The notes: generated from the letters alone by a model not told the origin. A stretch of DNA of 64,000 bases from Paenibacillus sp. CF384 (GCF_900106745.1 NZ_FNNV01000014.1:1-64000); one strand, 5' to 3'. Positions 9,583 to 17,665 are shown, numbered from the stretch's first letter. Numbers and translations: made by a program.

Positions 9583-9612
9583 ATTATAACGTAAGCCTGC
9601 ATTTAAACTCAA
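9583..9612 (-). promoter_or_regulatory. sigma-A promoter of gatCAB
   Basis: On the minus strand, TTGAGT (9612-9607) and a perfect TATAAT (9588-9583) are 18 bases apart. Transcription would start about 40 bases before gatC. Confidence 0.75.
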
Positions 9613-9635
9613 TGAGAATGCGAATGCGGATGTGC

Positions 9636-10622
9636 CTAAGCCGGTGTGGAGCTGCGGTACATTTCCCGAATCATATCCTCGATGTCAGGCTCCTTGACGC
9701 TGAGATCGACAACCGAAAGCTTGGCCGATAAACCGCTGATGAGCTCGGACGCGGAAATATCGCTTTTGTGGAACCGATATGTCAGTTTAAGACCCTCTTG
9801 TTTGATTAACTCTGCACCTGGATGCTGCAAGGCCGATGGCTCCGGAAGTTCGCTCAGATCGAGCACGAGCAATCGATAAGGCGCCATACGCAGAATCAGC
9901 TCCGACAACGGACCGTCTTCGACTACTTTACCGTGATTGATGACAATCAGACGCTTGCACAGCTGCTCCACATCATCCAAGTCATGTGTCGTCAGAATAA
10001 TCGTCGTGCCGCGCTTCCTATTCATCTCTTTGATAAACGTTCTGATGTTCTGCTTGGCTTCGACATCGAGTCCAATGGTCGGTTCGTCGAGAAACAGAAC
10101 GGATGGCGAATGCAGCATCGCCGCCGCCAAGTCGCCTTTCATGCGCTGTCCGAGCGACAGCTGCCTTACAGGTGTATTAATCAATTGATCAATGCCGAGT
10201 ACATCATGCATCATCGCCAAATTCGTCTTATAGGTCTCTTCATCGATTCGGTAAATGCGTTTGAGCAGCTCGAACGTTTCGCCAAGCCGCAAATCCCAGT
10301 AAAGCTGCGTGCGTTGCCCGAAGACGACGCCCAGTTGTTTAACGACGGACTTCCGGCTTTCCTGCGGCGAAATGCCGCCAATTCTCACCGAGCCTGAAGT
10401 CGGATGAAGAATGCCTGTCAGCATCTTAATGGTCGTCGACTTGCCCGCTCCGTTCGGCCCCAAATAACCAACCATTTCACCTGGCTCAATTCGGAAGCTG
10501 ATGCCATCCACGCCGCGCACGATCGTTTTCTCCGGCCGGAACAAGCTCTGAATGGAGCCGCTTAGACCGCTTTTCTTCTTAATGACGGTGTATTCTTTGA
10601 CGACATTCGTAAGTTCGATCAT
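9636..10622 (-). CDS. ABC-2 exporter ATP-binding subunit
   Basis: A 328-aa ATPase of the COG4586 type. Walker A is GPNGAGKST (about residues 56-64), the signature is LSLGQRMKGDLA and Walker B is VLFLDEPTIGLD. The C-terminal ~90 residues extend beyond the core domain as in this subfamily. It should power the two permeases encoded upstream in the same operon; the family is annotated as a multidrug or viologen exporter, but the substrate is unknown. The ATG at 10622 has GAGGA 9 bases upstream; a GTG two codons earlier is less well placed. Confidence 0.88.
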   Translation of the reverse strand: MIELTNVVKEYTVIKKKSGLSGSIQSLFRPEKTIVRGVDGISFRIEPGEMVGYLGPNGAGKSTTIKMLTGILHPTSGSVRIGGISPQESRKSVVKQLGVVFGQRTQLYWDLRLGETFELLKRIYRIDEETYKTNLAMMHDVLGIDQLINTPVRQLSLGQRMKGDLAAAMLHSPSVLFLDEPTIGLDVEAKQNIRTFIKEMNRKRGTTIILTTHDLDDVEQLCKRLIVINHGKVVEDGPLSELILRMAPYRLLVLDLSELPEPSALQHPGAELIKQEGLKLTYRFHKSDISASELISGLSAKLSVVDLSVKEPDIEDMIREMYRSSTPA

Positions 10623-10657
10623 ATGCACGTATCCTCTCTCTCTGCTGCTGCGACTCG

Positions 10658-11473
10658 CTACGAGCCGGCGCTTTCATATCTCTTCAATCCGCTTTGGAAA
10701 ACGAAATGGCATAACGTAAAAATAAGAAGTCCGACAACCGGCGTCCAAATCGCCAGTCCGACAGGGAGTGTGAACCCGTCTTCTTGGCCGATGAAATCCG
10801 CTGCGGGATAGAAGCTGATAAACCCGATCGGCAAAATGAAGGTCAGCGCCAGCTGGATCAGCCTCGGGTATAAGGAGAGCGGGTACATGGTCGTCCGTTC
10901 CATCGTAGCCAAGGTCAGTGAAACGAGTGATCCGCTGCGCTTGGTCCAGAACGCCGCTGAACCCATGATCGTACAAATCGAGGCACGGATGAACATCCCG
11001 CCGATGACGACGCCGAGCAGCTTGAGCACATTGATGACAGTCCAGTCGAAGCCGATCTGAGCACAACCGTAGAAGAAAATAAGGAAGCCGGGAATGAGAT
11101 CGATGAGTCCGATAAAGTTCACGTAGTTGATGACAAATTGAAAAAAGACGTTCATGGGGCGAAGAAGCATCCGGTCGAAATCACCACGGATCACCATATT
11201 ATCGATATGCCAGGTTTGAATGAAGAAAATAACGGACAGGCCATGGCTCAGCAGTCCTAATCCGTACAGAAATGCGAGCTGCGGGAAGGTCCAACCTGCC
11301 AGCGCTTGAAACTGCTCCACCATCAGCTTCAGCACCCATACACCGCTAATGTACTGTAAGGGGATCATAAGAAACCAGCTGACCAAGAACAGCGGATATT
11401 CCAATTGACGTTGAACGGCTAATTTTGCAAAAAAATAAGCTACGGATGCATGATAACGAATCGCGGTAACCAT
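10658..11473 (-). CDS. ABC-2 exporter permease (first of two)
   Basis: A 271-aa integral membrane protein with six hydrophobic segments, matching the COG3694 permease that always accompanies the COG4586 ATPase. The middle holds the RGDFDRMLLRPMN loop seen in this family. AGGAGG lies 10 bases before the ATG and overlaps the end of the upstream permease gene, which suggests coupled translation. Together with its neighbours it forms a heteromeric export complex of unknown substrate. Confidence 0.85.
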   Translation of the reverse strand: MVTAIRYHASVAYFFAKLAVQRQLEYPLFLVSWFLMIPLQYISGVWVLKLMVEQFQALAGWTFPQLAFLYGLGLLSHGLSVIFFIQTWHIDNMVIRGDFDRMLLRPMNVFFQFVINYVNFIGLIDLIPGFLIFFYGCAQIGFDWTVINVLKLLGVVIGGMFIRASICTIMGSAAFWTKRSGSLVSLTLATMERTTMYPLSLYPRLIQLALTFILPIGFISFYPAADFIGQEDGFTLPVGLAIWTPVVGLLIFTLCHFVFQSGLKRYESAGS

Positions 11474-11479
11474 GACGGA

Positions 11480-12271
11480 TTAACCTCCTTGAATGAGCGT
11501 GACACGCTGGGCACGCTGCCACACGACGTACGCGATAAAAGCGAGCACCGCAATCCAAACCGCTTGAATAACAAGCGCTGTTCCTGCCTGTGCGTATGAG
11601 ATTTTGCCAATATAAATGGAAAGCGGGGTTTGGTACATGTACTGGAACGGAAGATAGCTCGAGACGGTCGCCATCCAGCCGGGGAAGAACCAAATCGGAA
11701 TAAGGCTGCCTGACAGAATGCGCACGATTGCATCCTTCACGTTGCCGAGGTTACCCAGCTCCATGACCCAGAAGGAGATCATGCCGACGATAGCCCCCAT
11801 GAGCCAGAGCAATAGAAAGCTCAGCATCAAGCTTGGGATAAAGAGTAGAAAGGCAGTCATGCTTACCGGCAGCGGCGGGCTAAACAGAATGGAGGCCAGC
11901 AGAATAAGCGGGATGGCTTGGTTGACGAGCGCGCTTACCGTGGTGCCGAGATCCTCGGCCAGGAACATGCCAAGCAGATGAATGGGCTTAATGAAATCGG
12001 TCGCGATATGCCCCTCCCTGACCCGATAGTACATGTCGTTCTGAACATTGACGGATAGAACCGCCCCCATCACGACGGCTAAGATAGCATAGACGATCAT
12101 TTGATCCTGACTCACGTCTTGTATGGAACCCAAGCCCCGATAAGCCGCCTTCCAAAGGAATACGGATGCAAGCAGCATGACCGCATTAGAGGCCATACCG
12201 GTGAACACTTCGAATCGATAGGCGATCGTCGTTAAAATTCTCATTTTGAAAAAGTAGTAGTAAGCAGCCAT
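11480..12271 (-). CDS. ABC-2 exporter permease (second of two)
   Basis: A 263-aa integral membrane protein with about six helices, the COG4587-type partner permease; it has the EGHIATDFIKPIH loop equivalent to that of its neighbour. It is the first gene of the three-gene operon. The ATG at 12271 (MAAYYYFFK) is chosen because AAGGGGGG lies just upstream and the family starts here; the open frame runs 42 codons further without such a site. The 325 bases upstream, up to the divergent gene at 12597, contain a tandem repeat. Confidence 0.85.
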   Translation of the reverse strand: MAAYYYFFKMRILTTIAYRFEVFTGMASNAVMLLASVFLWKAAYRGLGSIQDVSQDQMIVYAILAVVMGAVLSVNVQNDMYYRVREGHIATDFIKPIHLLGMFLAEDLGTTVSALVNQAIPLILLASILFSPPLPVSMTAFLLFIPSLMLSFLLLWLMGAIVGMISFWVMELGNLGNVKDAIVRILSGSLIPIWFFPGWMATVSSYLPFQYMYQTPLSIYIGKISYAQAGTALVIQAVWIAVLAFIAYVVWQRAQRVTLIQGG

Positions 12272-12379
12272 GCAAGCCCCCCTTCCAACCTCGTCTAAGA
12301 ATTGGATGTTTTTGTTATATGATAACGTTGCCATTGGGATTTGGGCAATAAGTAAATTAGGAAGAGAGATTATCGAGAG

Positions 12380-12483
12380 GACATATGGAGAGGACATATG
12401 GAGGGGAAATATGAAGGCTAAATATGGAGACTAAATACGAAGGCTAAATATGAAGGCTAAATATGAAGGCTAAATATGAAGAG
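12380..12483. repeat. 13-bp tandem repeat, eight copies
   Basis: Eight contiguous 13-base units fill this stretch. Three units read TAAATATGAAGGC or differ by one base, and the others vary at two to five positions (GACATATGGAGAG at the left end, TAAATATGGAGAC in the middle). It lies in the 325-base space between two divergent genes, the exporter permease at 12271 and the secreted protein at 12597. Nothing else recognisable is in this spacer apart from the ribosome binding sites. Confidence 0.9.
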
Positions 12484-12596
12484 AAACTTCATCCTGGGCT
12501 AAGGGAGCTTTTACGTTGCCTTCAGCTTTCTTTAAGGTTTGCTGCCCATACTGGGGAATGTAACCAAGCACAACTACACTCAAGGAGGAAGAAATA

Positions 12597-13469
12597 ATGA
12601 ACAAAACAATGAAAGCTCTCGGTTTAACGGCCGCTATCGCGGTGATGATTCCACTTAGCGCCTATGCCGCAACAAGCGCTACTCCTACAACTTCGGACAG
12701 TGCAAAGTCGACAACAACGGCTACCAGTACGGTAGTAGTGGGACAAGGACCTTTTGGCCTTGGTGGTAAAGGTGAAGTGATGAAAGTTCGTGCTGGCGGC
12801 TTCTACAGCCAAGAGGTTTTGGATTTGCTCAAGCTGGATATGAAGGCGTTGAAAGAGAAAATCGAAGCCGGTAAAACATTGGCTCAAATTGCGGAAGAAC
12901 AAGGCGTCACGCGGGATCAATTGAAGGCAACGATGACAGCGGCTTTCGAGAAGCGGCAGGCCGAAGAGAAGAAGGACTTCACCGAAAATCTCGATAAATC
13001 GCTGGATTCCACAATGAAAGATAACATCGGTTTCGGAAGAGGCGGCGAGCGAGGCGGTAACTTCAAGATGGAGTTCAAGAAAGGCATTCGCGCCGAAATA
13101 GCCGACTTCAGTGCGTCTGCCAAGGTGCTTGGACTCAGCGATGAGGAGTTGAAGACTGCACTGAGCGGCGGTAAGTCCCTTGCTGATCTAGCTCAAGAGA
13201 AAGGCATCGACGTTCAGAAGCTGATTGATGCTCAGAAGCAGGTCATTGTGGACAATCTGAATGCCGCGGTGAAAGCCGGCAAGCTCACACAAGCTGAAGC
13301 TGATAAAGAGATCGCCAAAGCAGCTGATATCGCCACACGGATCGTGAACGGGAAAATGGACAGAAAACCACATACCATCAAAATCGACCGTAATGGTGTG
13401 AAGCAAGATGCGAGCACCAAAGCAGATACGGGTACATCGGCGGCTCCGTCAGCAGATACGGACGCTTAG
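12597..13469 (+). CDS. secreted protein with a duplicated helical module
   Basis: A 290-aa protein with a clear signal peptide (MNKTMKALGL through AYA-A, cleavage near residue 25) and a Ser/Thr-rich linker. Two related helical modules follow: residues about 73-123 (LLKLDMKALKEKIEAGKTLAQIAEEQGV) and about 177-240 (LGLSDEELKTALSGGKSLADLAQEKGI). Both show the pattern L-x2-L-x6-G-K/S-L-A-x-I/L-A-x-E-x-G. A Gly/Arg-rich stretch separates them and the tail is charged and Thr/Ala-rich. I do not recognise a named family; extracytoplasmic location is likely. AAGGAGG precedes the ATG by 8 bases. It is monocistronic, with its own terminator. Confidence 0.75.
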   Translation: MNKTMKALGLTAAIAVMIPLSAYAATSATPTTSDSAKSTTTATSTVVVGQGPFGLGGKGEVMKVRAGGFYSQEVLDLLKLDMKALKEKIEAGKTLAQIAEEQGVTRDQLKATMTAAFEKRQAEEKKDFTENLDKSLDSTMKDNIGFGRGGERGGNFKMEFKKGIRAEIADFSASAKVLGLSDEELKTALSGGKSLADLAQEKGIDVQKLIDAQKQVIVDNLNAAVKAGKLTQAEADKEIAKAADIATRIVNGKMDRKPHTIKIDRNGVKQDASTKADTGTSAAPSADTDA

Positions 13470-13493
13470 TAGCTAAGTTGACTTAGGGATAAC

Positions 13494-13530
13494 GGCACAG
13501 GGTTTTGCCCCTGTGCCATTCGTTTGTTTT
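13494..13530 (+). terminator. terminator of the secreted-protein gene
   Basis: GGCACAGGG pairs with CCCTGTGCC across a short TTTTG loop, followed by a T-rich stretch (ATTCGTTTGTTTT), 24 bases after the stop. Confidence 0.85.
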
Positions 13531-13582
13531 GGGGCGGGTTCATGTGCGTATGGCGCGAGTCTCAGGTGGAAGAGATGCAGCT

Positions 13583-13779
13583 GAGAGTTCCGTAATCGAA
13601 CTCTCGGTGGTTAAGCTAGCTGGAAACCCCTCTCGCTGTATCGTGAGAGTCGCGAAAGTGAACGCTCGCGCTCGAAACAGGAGGAAATTGAGGTTGAGAG
13701 TTCCGAATTTGAACTCTCGGTGGTTAAACTAGCTGAAATCCCCTCTCGTCGTATCGTGAGAGTCGCAAAAGTGAACTCT
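13583..13779. repeat. GAGAGT/ACTCTC hairpin repeat, two copies, 113-bp period
   Basis: Two ~85-bp copies (13583-13667 and 13696-13779) share about 85% identity. Each has GAGAGTTC-N7-GAACTCTC, then GGTGGTTAA-CTAGCTG, then a second inverted pair CTCTCG-TATCGTGAGAG. Copy starts are exactly 113 bases apart. No coding frame is supported. Related cores occur at 46782-47093. Confidence 0.85.
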
Positions 13780-13811
13780 AAACTTCGAAACAAGAAAATT
13801 TGGTCTCCCGT

Positions 13812-14028
13812 AAGCGGATATGCCGCTTATTGCTTAGGAATTAGTTAGTTTGGAGCCTTGATAGCGGATATACGGCTATCAAGGCGATTCAAGTGCTGAA
13901 ACGAGGCTAATCAAGGGAATTTCACCGATTTTAAGAGGATATGCCGCTTATTGCTTAGGAATTAGTTAGTTTGGAGCTTTGATAGCGGATATACCGCTTA
14001 CAGCTTAGAAATCAGTTAGTTTGGCGCT
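13812..14028. repeat. AAGCGGATATGCCGCTT repeat, two copies plus a partial third
   Basis: Copies at 13812-13871 and 13933-13992 are nearly identical over 57 bases and offset by 121 bases. A degenerate third copy of the middle part is at 13998-14028. Each contains short palindromes (AAGCGG-ATATG-CCGCTT; TGATAGCGGATATACGGCTATCA in pieces) and the string GCTTAGGAATTAGTTAGTTT. The stretch between 13531 and 14060 holds only these repeats. Confidence 0.85.
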
Positions 14029-14060
14029 CTCGGAGGCAGCGGCAGCAGTCTCCCAAGCAG

Positions 14061-14100
14061 AAAAAGCCTCCATCCCAACTCGGATGGAGGCTTTCTCTTT
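14061..14100. terminator. terminator of the 14132-14512 gene (works on both strands)
   Basis: A 13-bp stem pairs AAAGCCTCCATCC with GGATGGAGGCTTT across a six-base loop, with T-rich flanks in both directions. It lies about 30 bases past the stop of the minus-strand gene. Confidence 0.88.
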
Positions 14101-14131
14101 AGGCGTAGCTTGGTTCGCATTCGCGTTAGCG

Positions 14132-14512
14132 TTAAATCCAAGCCTTCAAATGGACTTGACGAATAAACTCTTCGCGAGTTTGTGGTTCGCCTTCCACTTC
14201 TTCTTCTTGCAGCGGTTCTTCCCCGCCGTTCATGATGCGATGAAACAGATCCGCATTATGAGTTGCCAGCGCAAAGTCGATCAGCGCTTCGCGCTCCAAA
14301 CGGTCGACCTCCTGCTTAATCAGCACTTCCTCCAGCTCGATGTCTGCGGCAGGCACGTAGAAATTCCGGTTCGCTTTGGGAACTCGGATCACATAATCGA
14401 ACGCGTTATCCGCATTGCGATCGTAGGCGATTATATAACCATACTCCCCGACCGGGAGGGTCTGTTCAAATAAGTCCGATATAATAATAATACGTTGGCC
14501 AAGCTTATACAT
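14132..14512 (-). CDS. conserved hypothetical protein, 126 aa
   Basis: A small, acidic, soluble protein. Its first ~65 residues form a strand-rich part (KLGQRIIIISDLF, YGYIIAYDRN, VIRVPKANRNFYVP) resembling a KOW or SH3-like barrel; the rest is helical and Glu-rich. I cannot name a family. The ATG at 14512 is preceded by AGGAG at 10 bases; the frame is open 10 codons further but without a site. It follows the sigY operon on the same strand after ~100 bases containing a large inverted repeat, so it could be read through from that operon (B. subtilis has yxmA there, but I see no resemblance I can defend). Confidence 0.55.
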   Translation of the reverse strand: MYKLGQRIIIISDLFEQTLPVGEYGYIIAYDRNADNAFDYVIRVPKANRNFYVPAADIELEEVLIKQEVDRLEREALIDFALATHNADLFHRIMNGGEEPLQEEEVEGEPQTREEFIRQVHLKAWI

Positions 14513-14613
14513 TAGCGTCTCACTCCTGTCACCAATAACCATACTCTATGACTCTACTCTATCCTACTAAAATTCAGTAAGGAAGTCCAATAGATGAGAA
14601 TGGTTATTGGTTA

Positions 14614-15399
14614 TTACATTTCCAGTGATGGACGTCGTCGCAGAGACCAAGCGGCGATTGCCATTATGGCAATCATGATGCCAAGCGCGATGCAGACAGC
14701 CGGCCACGGGCTGCCCTGTCCGCTTGGCGAAGCCGTGAACTGCGCGTAGGCAAGCTTCGGCAGCATGCCCGGGCTTGCCGCGAGCGCGTGCGGGAACACG
14801 GAGGCCGTCAGCGCGAGCACGGCCGCAGTGCCAAGCGCGCACGCGGCCGCCGCTGCCCCGCTGCGCAGCAAAGCGCTAAACAGCAGCGTGAGCGAGCCTG
14901 CAAAGCTCAGCCACAGCAAGAACAACAGATAGGCATAGAGGCTGCTCTGCCAATCTGCGGTTTCGAATAGGGTCGCTGTGTAATACAACGCGGCGCCGAA
15001 GCCGCCTGCAAATGCGAGTGTGACGAGCACCAGCATGGCAGCCCATTTGGCCGAGACAAACGAGAGATACGAGATCGGCTTTACTAGAATCATCGCGGTC
15101 AAGCCGCTCGTGCGTTCCGCGGAAATACTGCCCATTACCGATAAGGCGAGCACCAGCAGTCCCATCGTGTTGAACTGCTGCAGTGTCGCGGCCATGACTT
15201 CATTCGCCGAAGGCTGCGGAATTGAAATGACCGCTCCTTCCGGCAAGTTACCAGCGTGCGCAAGGATGTCCGGTAGAAAATACGTGGAGAGAGGCTGCAT
15301 CGCACCAAATAGGATATAGACAAGCGGTACCCAAACCAGCTTGTAGCTGCGGATCAGCTCTGTCCATTCTTTGCCGAATAGCACCATCCACCGGTTCAT
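14614..15399 (-). CDS. yxlG: ABC permease of the sigY operon (YxlG-like)
   Basis: A 261-aa ABC-2 type permease with about six membrane segments and an N-terminal amphipathic stretch (KEWTELIRSYKLVW) typical of the NosY/YxlG group. Its ATG overlaps the stop of the ATPase gene by four bases (ATGA). It is the last gene of an operon with the same order as B. subtilis sigY-yxlC-yxlD-yxlE-yxlF-yxlG, and its length (261 against 259) fits. The export substrate is unknown. Confidence 0.85.
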   Translation of the reverse strand: MNRWMVLFGKEWTELIRSYKLVWVPLVYILFGAMQPLSTYFLPDILAHAGNLPEGAVISIPQPSANEVMAATLQQFNTMGLLVLALSVMGSISAERTSGLTAMILVKPISYLSFVSAKWAAMLVLVTLAFAGGFGAALYYTATLFETADWQSSLYAYLLFLLWLSFAGSLTLLFSALLRSGAAAAACALGTAAVLALTASVFPHALAASPGMLPKLAYAQFTASPSGQGSPWPAVCIALGIMIAIMAIAAWSLRRRPSLEM

Positions 15400-16346
15400 A
15401 CGCGCTGCACCGCCTTCATAAATAAGTCCTCCAGTGTCGTCGACCCGAATTCCAGCTTGGTCACGGGTATTCCTCGATCCAGCAGCTGCTGAAGAACGAT
15501 CCTTCTGGCATGATCGATCTGATTGTGTTGTACATGCAGCTTAACAGCGTTTCCACCAGGTTGAAGCCTCACAGAATGAAAAAACTGCGCCGAAGACGAT
15601 ACCCCCGAAATCAACTGCAAAAATGCCGTCCGCGCTTCTTCCGTATTCTCGACCTCAACCATCATAACCGGCTCGCGATAGGCAGCGCGTATATCCTCGA
15701 TTGCCCCACTAATAACAATGCGGCCGCTCTTCATAATAAGCACGTCATCACACAGCTCTTCGGCGTCATGGAGCAAATGCGTGGAGAACAGAATCGTCGT
15801 CTCGCGCTTCAACTCCCCAAGCAGCTGCATCACTTCACGGCGTCCAATCGGGTCAAGCGCAGATACCGGCTCGTCCAGAATGAGCAGCTTCGGCCGGTGA
15901 ATAAGCGCCTGCGCCAGGCCGAGGCGCTGCTTCATGCCGCCGGAATAGCCGGCGATTCGCCGCCTGCCTGCATCGGCAATGCCAACCCGCTCCAGTAATT
16001 CCGCACTGCGGGCGGCTGCTTCCCGTTTCGTCAGTCCGCACAACCCCGCAGCGTAGCGAAGAAATTCGTCGCCGGTCATCCAGCCGTGAAACGCCGGTGT
16101 TTGCGGCAAATAGCCAATAAGCGGGCGATGATCATCGCCCGGCTTAAGATCACGGAAGCGGATACTGCCTGACGATGGCTGCAGCAGCCCGCTGAGAATG
16201 CGGATCGTGGTTGTTTTGCCCGCTCCGTTAGGACCAAGAAGCGCTGTGCAGCGCCCTTCCCAAAGCGTGAAATCAATATCCTGCAGCGCGGACGTTGCTC
16301 CGCTGAATGTTTTGCTAAGTCCTTCGACAGCAACAAGTTCCATCAT
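15396..16346 (-). CDS. yxlF: ABC ATPase of the sigY operon (YxlF-like)
   Basis: A 316-aa ATPase. Walker A is GPNGAGKTT (about residues 38-46), the signature is YSGGMKQRLGLA and Walker B is LLILDEPVSALDP. It pairs with the downstream permease. The ATG at 16346 (MMELVAVEGL) is chosen because AAGGA lies 10 bases upstream; the frame is open 27 codons further but overlaps the yxlE gene. Start and stop overlap both neighbours by four bases, so translation is probably coupled. Confidence 0.88.
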   Translation of the reverse strand: MMELVAVEGLSKTFSGATSALQDIDFTLWEGRCTALLGPNGAGKTTTIRILSGLLQPSSGSIRFRDLKPGDDHRPLIGYLPQTPAFHGWMTGDEFLRYAAGLCGLTKREAAARSAELLERVGIADAGRRRIAGYSGGMKQRLGLAQALIHRPKLLILDEPVSALDPIGRREVMQLLGELKRETTILFSTHLLHDAEELCDDVLIMKSGRIVISGAIEDIRAAYREPVMMVEVENTEEARTAFLQLISGVSSSAQFFHSVRLQPGGNAVKLHVQHNQIDHARRIVLQQLLDRGIPVTKLEFGSTTLEDLFMKAVQRV

Positions 16347-16549
16347 GACGACTGTTTCCTTCCGAAGAGGAAGAACAGCACCGAACCAAGTAAATTCAGA
16401 AAAATAATAATAAGCACCCACATCCACTTCGGCCCTCTTGTCTCAGCAGCGCGCGCGCAAACAACAAGTGCCGTAACCATCAGGATTAGCTGCACAATGA
16501 GGAACGGCAATACAAGGGAAAGCAGCATTTTATTCGAAAAATCATCCAT
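16343..16549 (-). CDS. yxlE: small membrane protein YxlE (PLDc_N family)
   Basis: A 68-aa protein with two hydrophobic helices (about 8-31 and 42-62) and the PLDc_N pattern RGPKWMWVLIIIFLNLLGSVLFF. In B. subtilis YxlE belongs to the membrane proteins that help hold sigma-Y inactive. Position, size and family agree. It overlaps the start of the ATPase gene by four bases. Confidence 0.85.
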   Translation of the reverse strand: MDDFSNKMLLSLVLPFLIVQLILMVTALVVCARAAETRGPKWMWVLIIIFLNLLGSVLFFLFGRKQSS

Positions 16550-16567
16550 ATTCGTACCTCCTCTTCC

Positions 16568-16768
16568 TTAAGTATTCCTTCGCTTCGACCAGTTCACCCT
16601 AACGATCAACAGATAGAATATAAGCGGCATCGGGCACTGAATAAGCCCCCATATTCCCCAAAACCAAGGATAACGACTGCGTTTCCTCGCATCCTTAAAC
16701 AGCCAAGAAGATTGGCATAGTAAAATAACGACAGCACCAATGATTACAGCTATTTTCCATCCGACCAT
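16568..16768 (-). CDS. yxlD: small membrane protein YxlD
   Basis: A 66-aa protein starting MVGWKIAVII, with two hydrophobic helices around a basic loop (FKDARKRSRYPWFWG). B. subtilis YxlD is 68 aa and is needed with YxlC for negative control of sigma-Y. The ATG at 16768 is preceded by AGAAGGG; the frame is open further upstream only as overlap with yxlC. It overlaps the end of yxlC by 19 bases. Confidence 0.82.
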   Translation of the reverse strand: MVGWKIAVIIGAVVILLCQSSWLFKDARKRSRYPWFWGIWGLIQCPMPLIFYLLIVRVNWSKRRNT

Positions 16769-17127
16769 TTTGGACGCCGCCCTTCTCTGCCCTTGACTAT
16801 GAACAGCATCACGAATACGGCCGCAGCCGTAAACGCCAAGATTTGCACAGCTACGAATATCGCGATGCTGCTCACCCACAGCAGCAGCAAGCCGCTTAGC
16901 ACACAAGCGCTGACCAGCCAGAATAAGAGCAGTTCCCGCATATGACGACGACCCAGCTCTTTCTTCTGCTCGCGAACCAGCTTCGTTATCGATTCGACAG
17001 ATGGAATGTCAGGCTGCATGGAGCGGTCCCATTCGTCCAAATGAACCCCGAGCAGCTGCTGAAATTGCTGCTCCTCTTGATGATCATCATTGTCGCTTTG
17101 CTTGCTGCGCCTACCGTCTCTATTCAT
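16750..17127 (-). CDS. yxlC: anti-sigma-Y factor YxlC
   Basis: A 125-aa protein with a hydrophilic, Gln/Asp-rich N-terminal half that includes LDEWDRSMQPDIPSVESITKL and would face the cytoplasm to bind the sigma factor. Two membrane helices follow (about 67-87 and 90-112) and then a basic tail. This layout matches B. subtilis YxlC. It overlaps the end of sigY by 8 bases, usual for sigma/anti-sigma pairs. Confidence 0.82.
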   Translation of the reverse strand: MNRDGRRSKQSDNDDHQEEQQFQQLLGVHLDEWDRSMQPDIPSVESITKLVREQKKELGRRHMRELLLFWLVSACVLSGLLLLWVSSIAIFVAVQILAFTAAAVFVMLFIVKGREGRRPKWSDGK

Positions 17128-17665
17128 CCTCGTTAAGCTCCTTCCTTAACTGTTTCAAGCCGTTATGCAGCCTCGATTTCACCGTGCCGACAGGAATGTC
17201 GAGCCATGAGGCGATTTCCTCGTAAGCATACCCGTAATAATATTTGAGTAAGATCGGCACGCGGATCTCATAGGATAACGCACCAAGTACATCGAGCGCA
17301 TCCGGCCATTCCTGCTGCTGCATCGCGGCATGAAACCGAATGGATTGCAGCGCCTGCTCCTGCGTCTGCCACTTCTGCTCTCTCTGCTGCTTGCGCATCT
17401 CGTCGATATAACGCCGGGTTGCTATGGAAATCAGCCATGTTGAAAATTTACTTTGCTTCCGAAACGTGCCGATCTTCTCAATGGCCTTCAGCATCGTATC
17501 CTGTACCAAGTCCTCGGCCATCGCCTTGTTCATCGTCACCTTCAGCATGTATCGATACAACAAGGTGTAATGGCTGCGCAGCAGGGTCGACAGCGCATGG
17601 TCATCGCCGCGAACTGCACGTTTCACTAGCTGCGCTTCATCCCCGAGCTGTTCCATCCCGATCAT
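17120..17665 (-). CDS. sigY: ECF sigma factor SigY
   Basis: A 181-aa ECF sigma factor. Region 2 (about residues 30-95) has MAEDLVQDTMLKAIEKIGTF and FSTWLISIATRRYIDEMRKQ, and region 4 (about 120-178) has the helix-turn-helix YEEIASWLDIPVGTVKSRL. The six-gene order behind it is that of the B. subtilis sigY operon, which justifies the name. ATG with GGGGAG 6 bases upstream. An ECF-type promoter 59 bases before the start suggests autoregulation. Confidence 0.9.
   Translation of the reverse strand: MIGMEQLGDEAQLVKRAVRGDDHALSTLLRSHYTLLYRYMLKVTMNKAMAEDLVQDTMLKAIEKIGTFRKQSKFSTWLISIATRRYIDEMRKQQREQKWQTQEQALQSIRFHAAMQQQEWPDALDVLGALSYEIRVPILLKYYYGYAYEEIASWLDIPVGTVKSRLHNGLKQLRKELNEDE

Noticed and set aside
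12380-12483. CRISPR-like array
   Set aside because: The 13-base units are contiguous without spacers and no cas genes are nearby; it is a simple tandem repeat.
13583-14028. Insertion sequence or small transposon
   Set aside because: No transposase frame, no terminal inverted repeats bounding the block and no target duplication were seen; only repeated hairpins.
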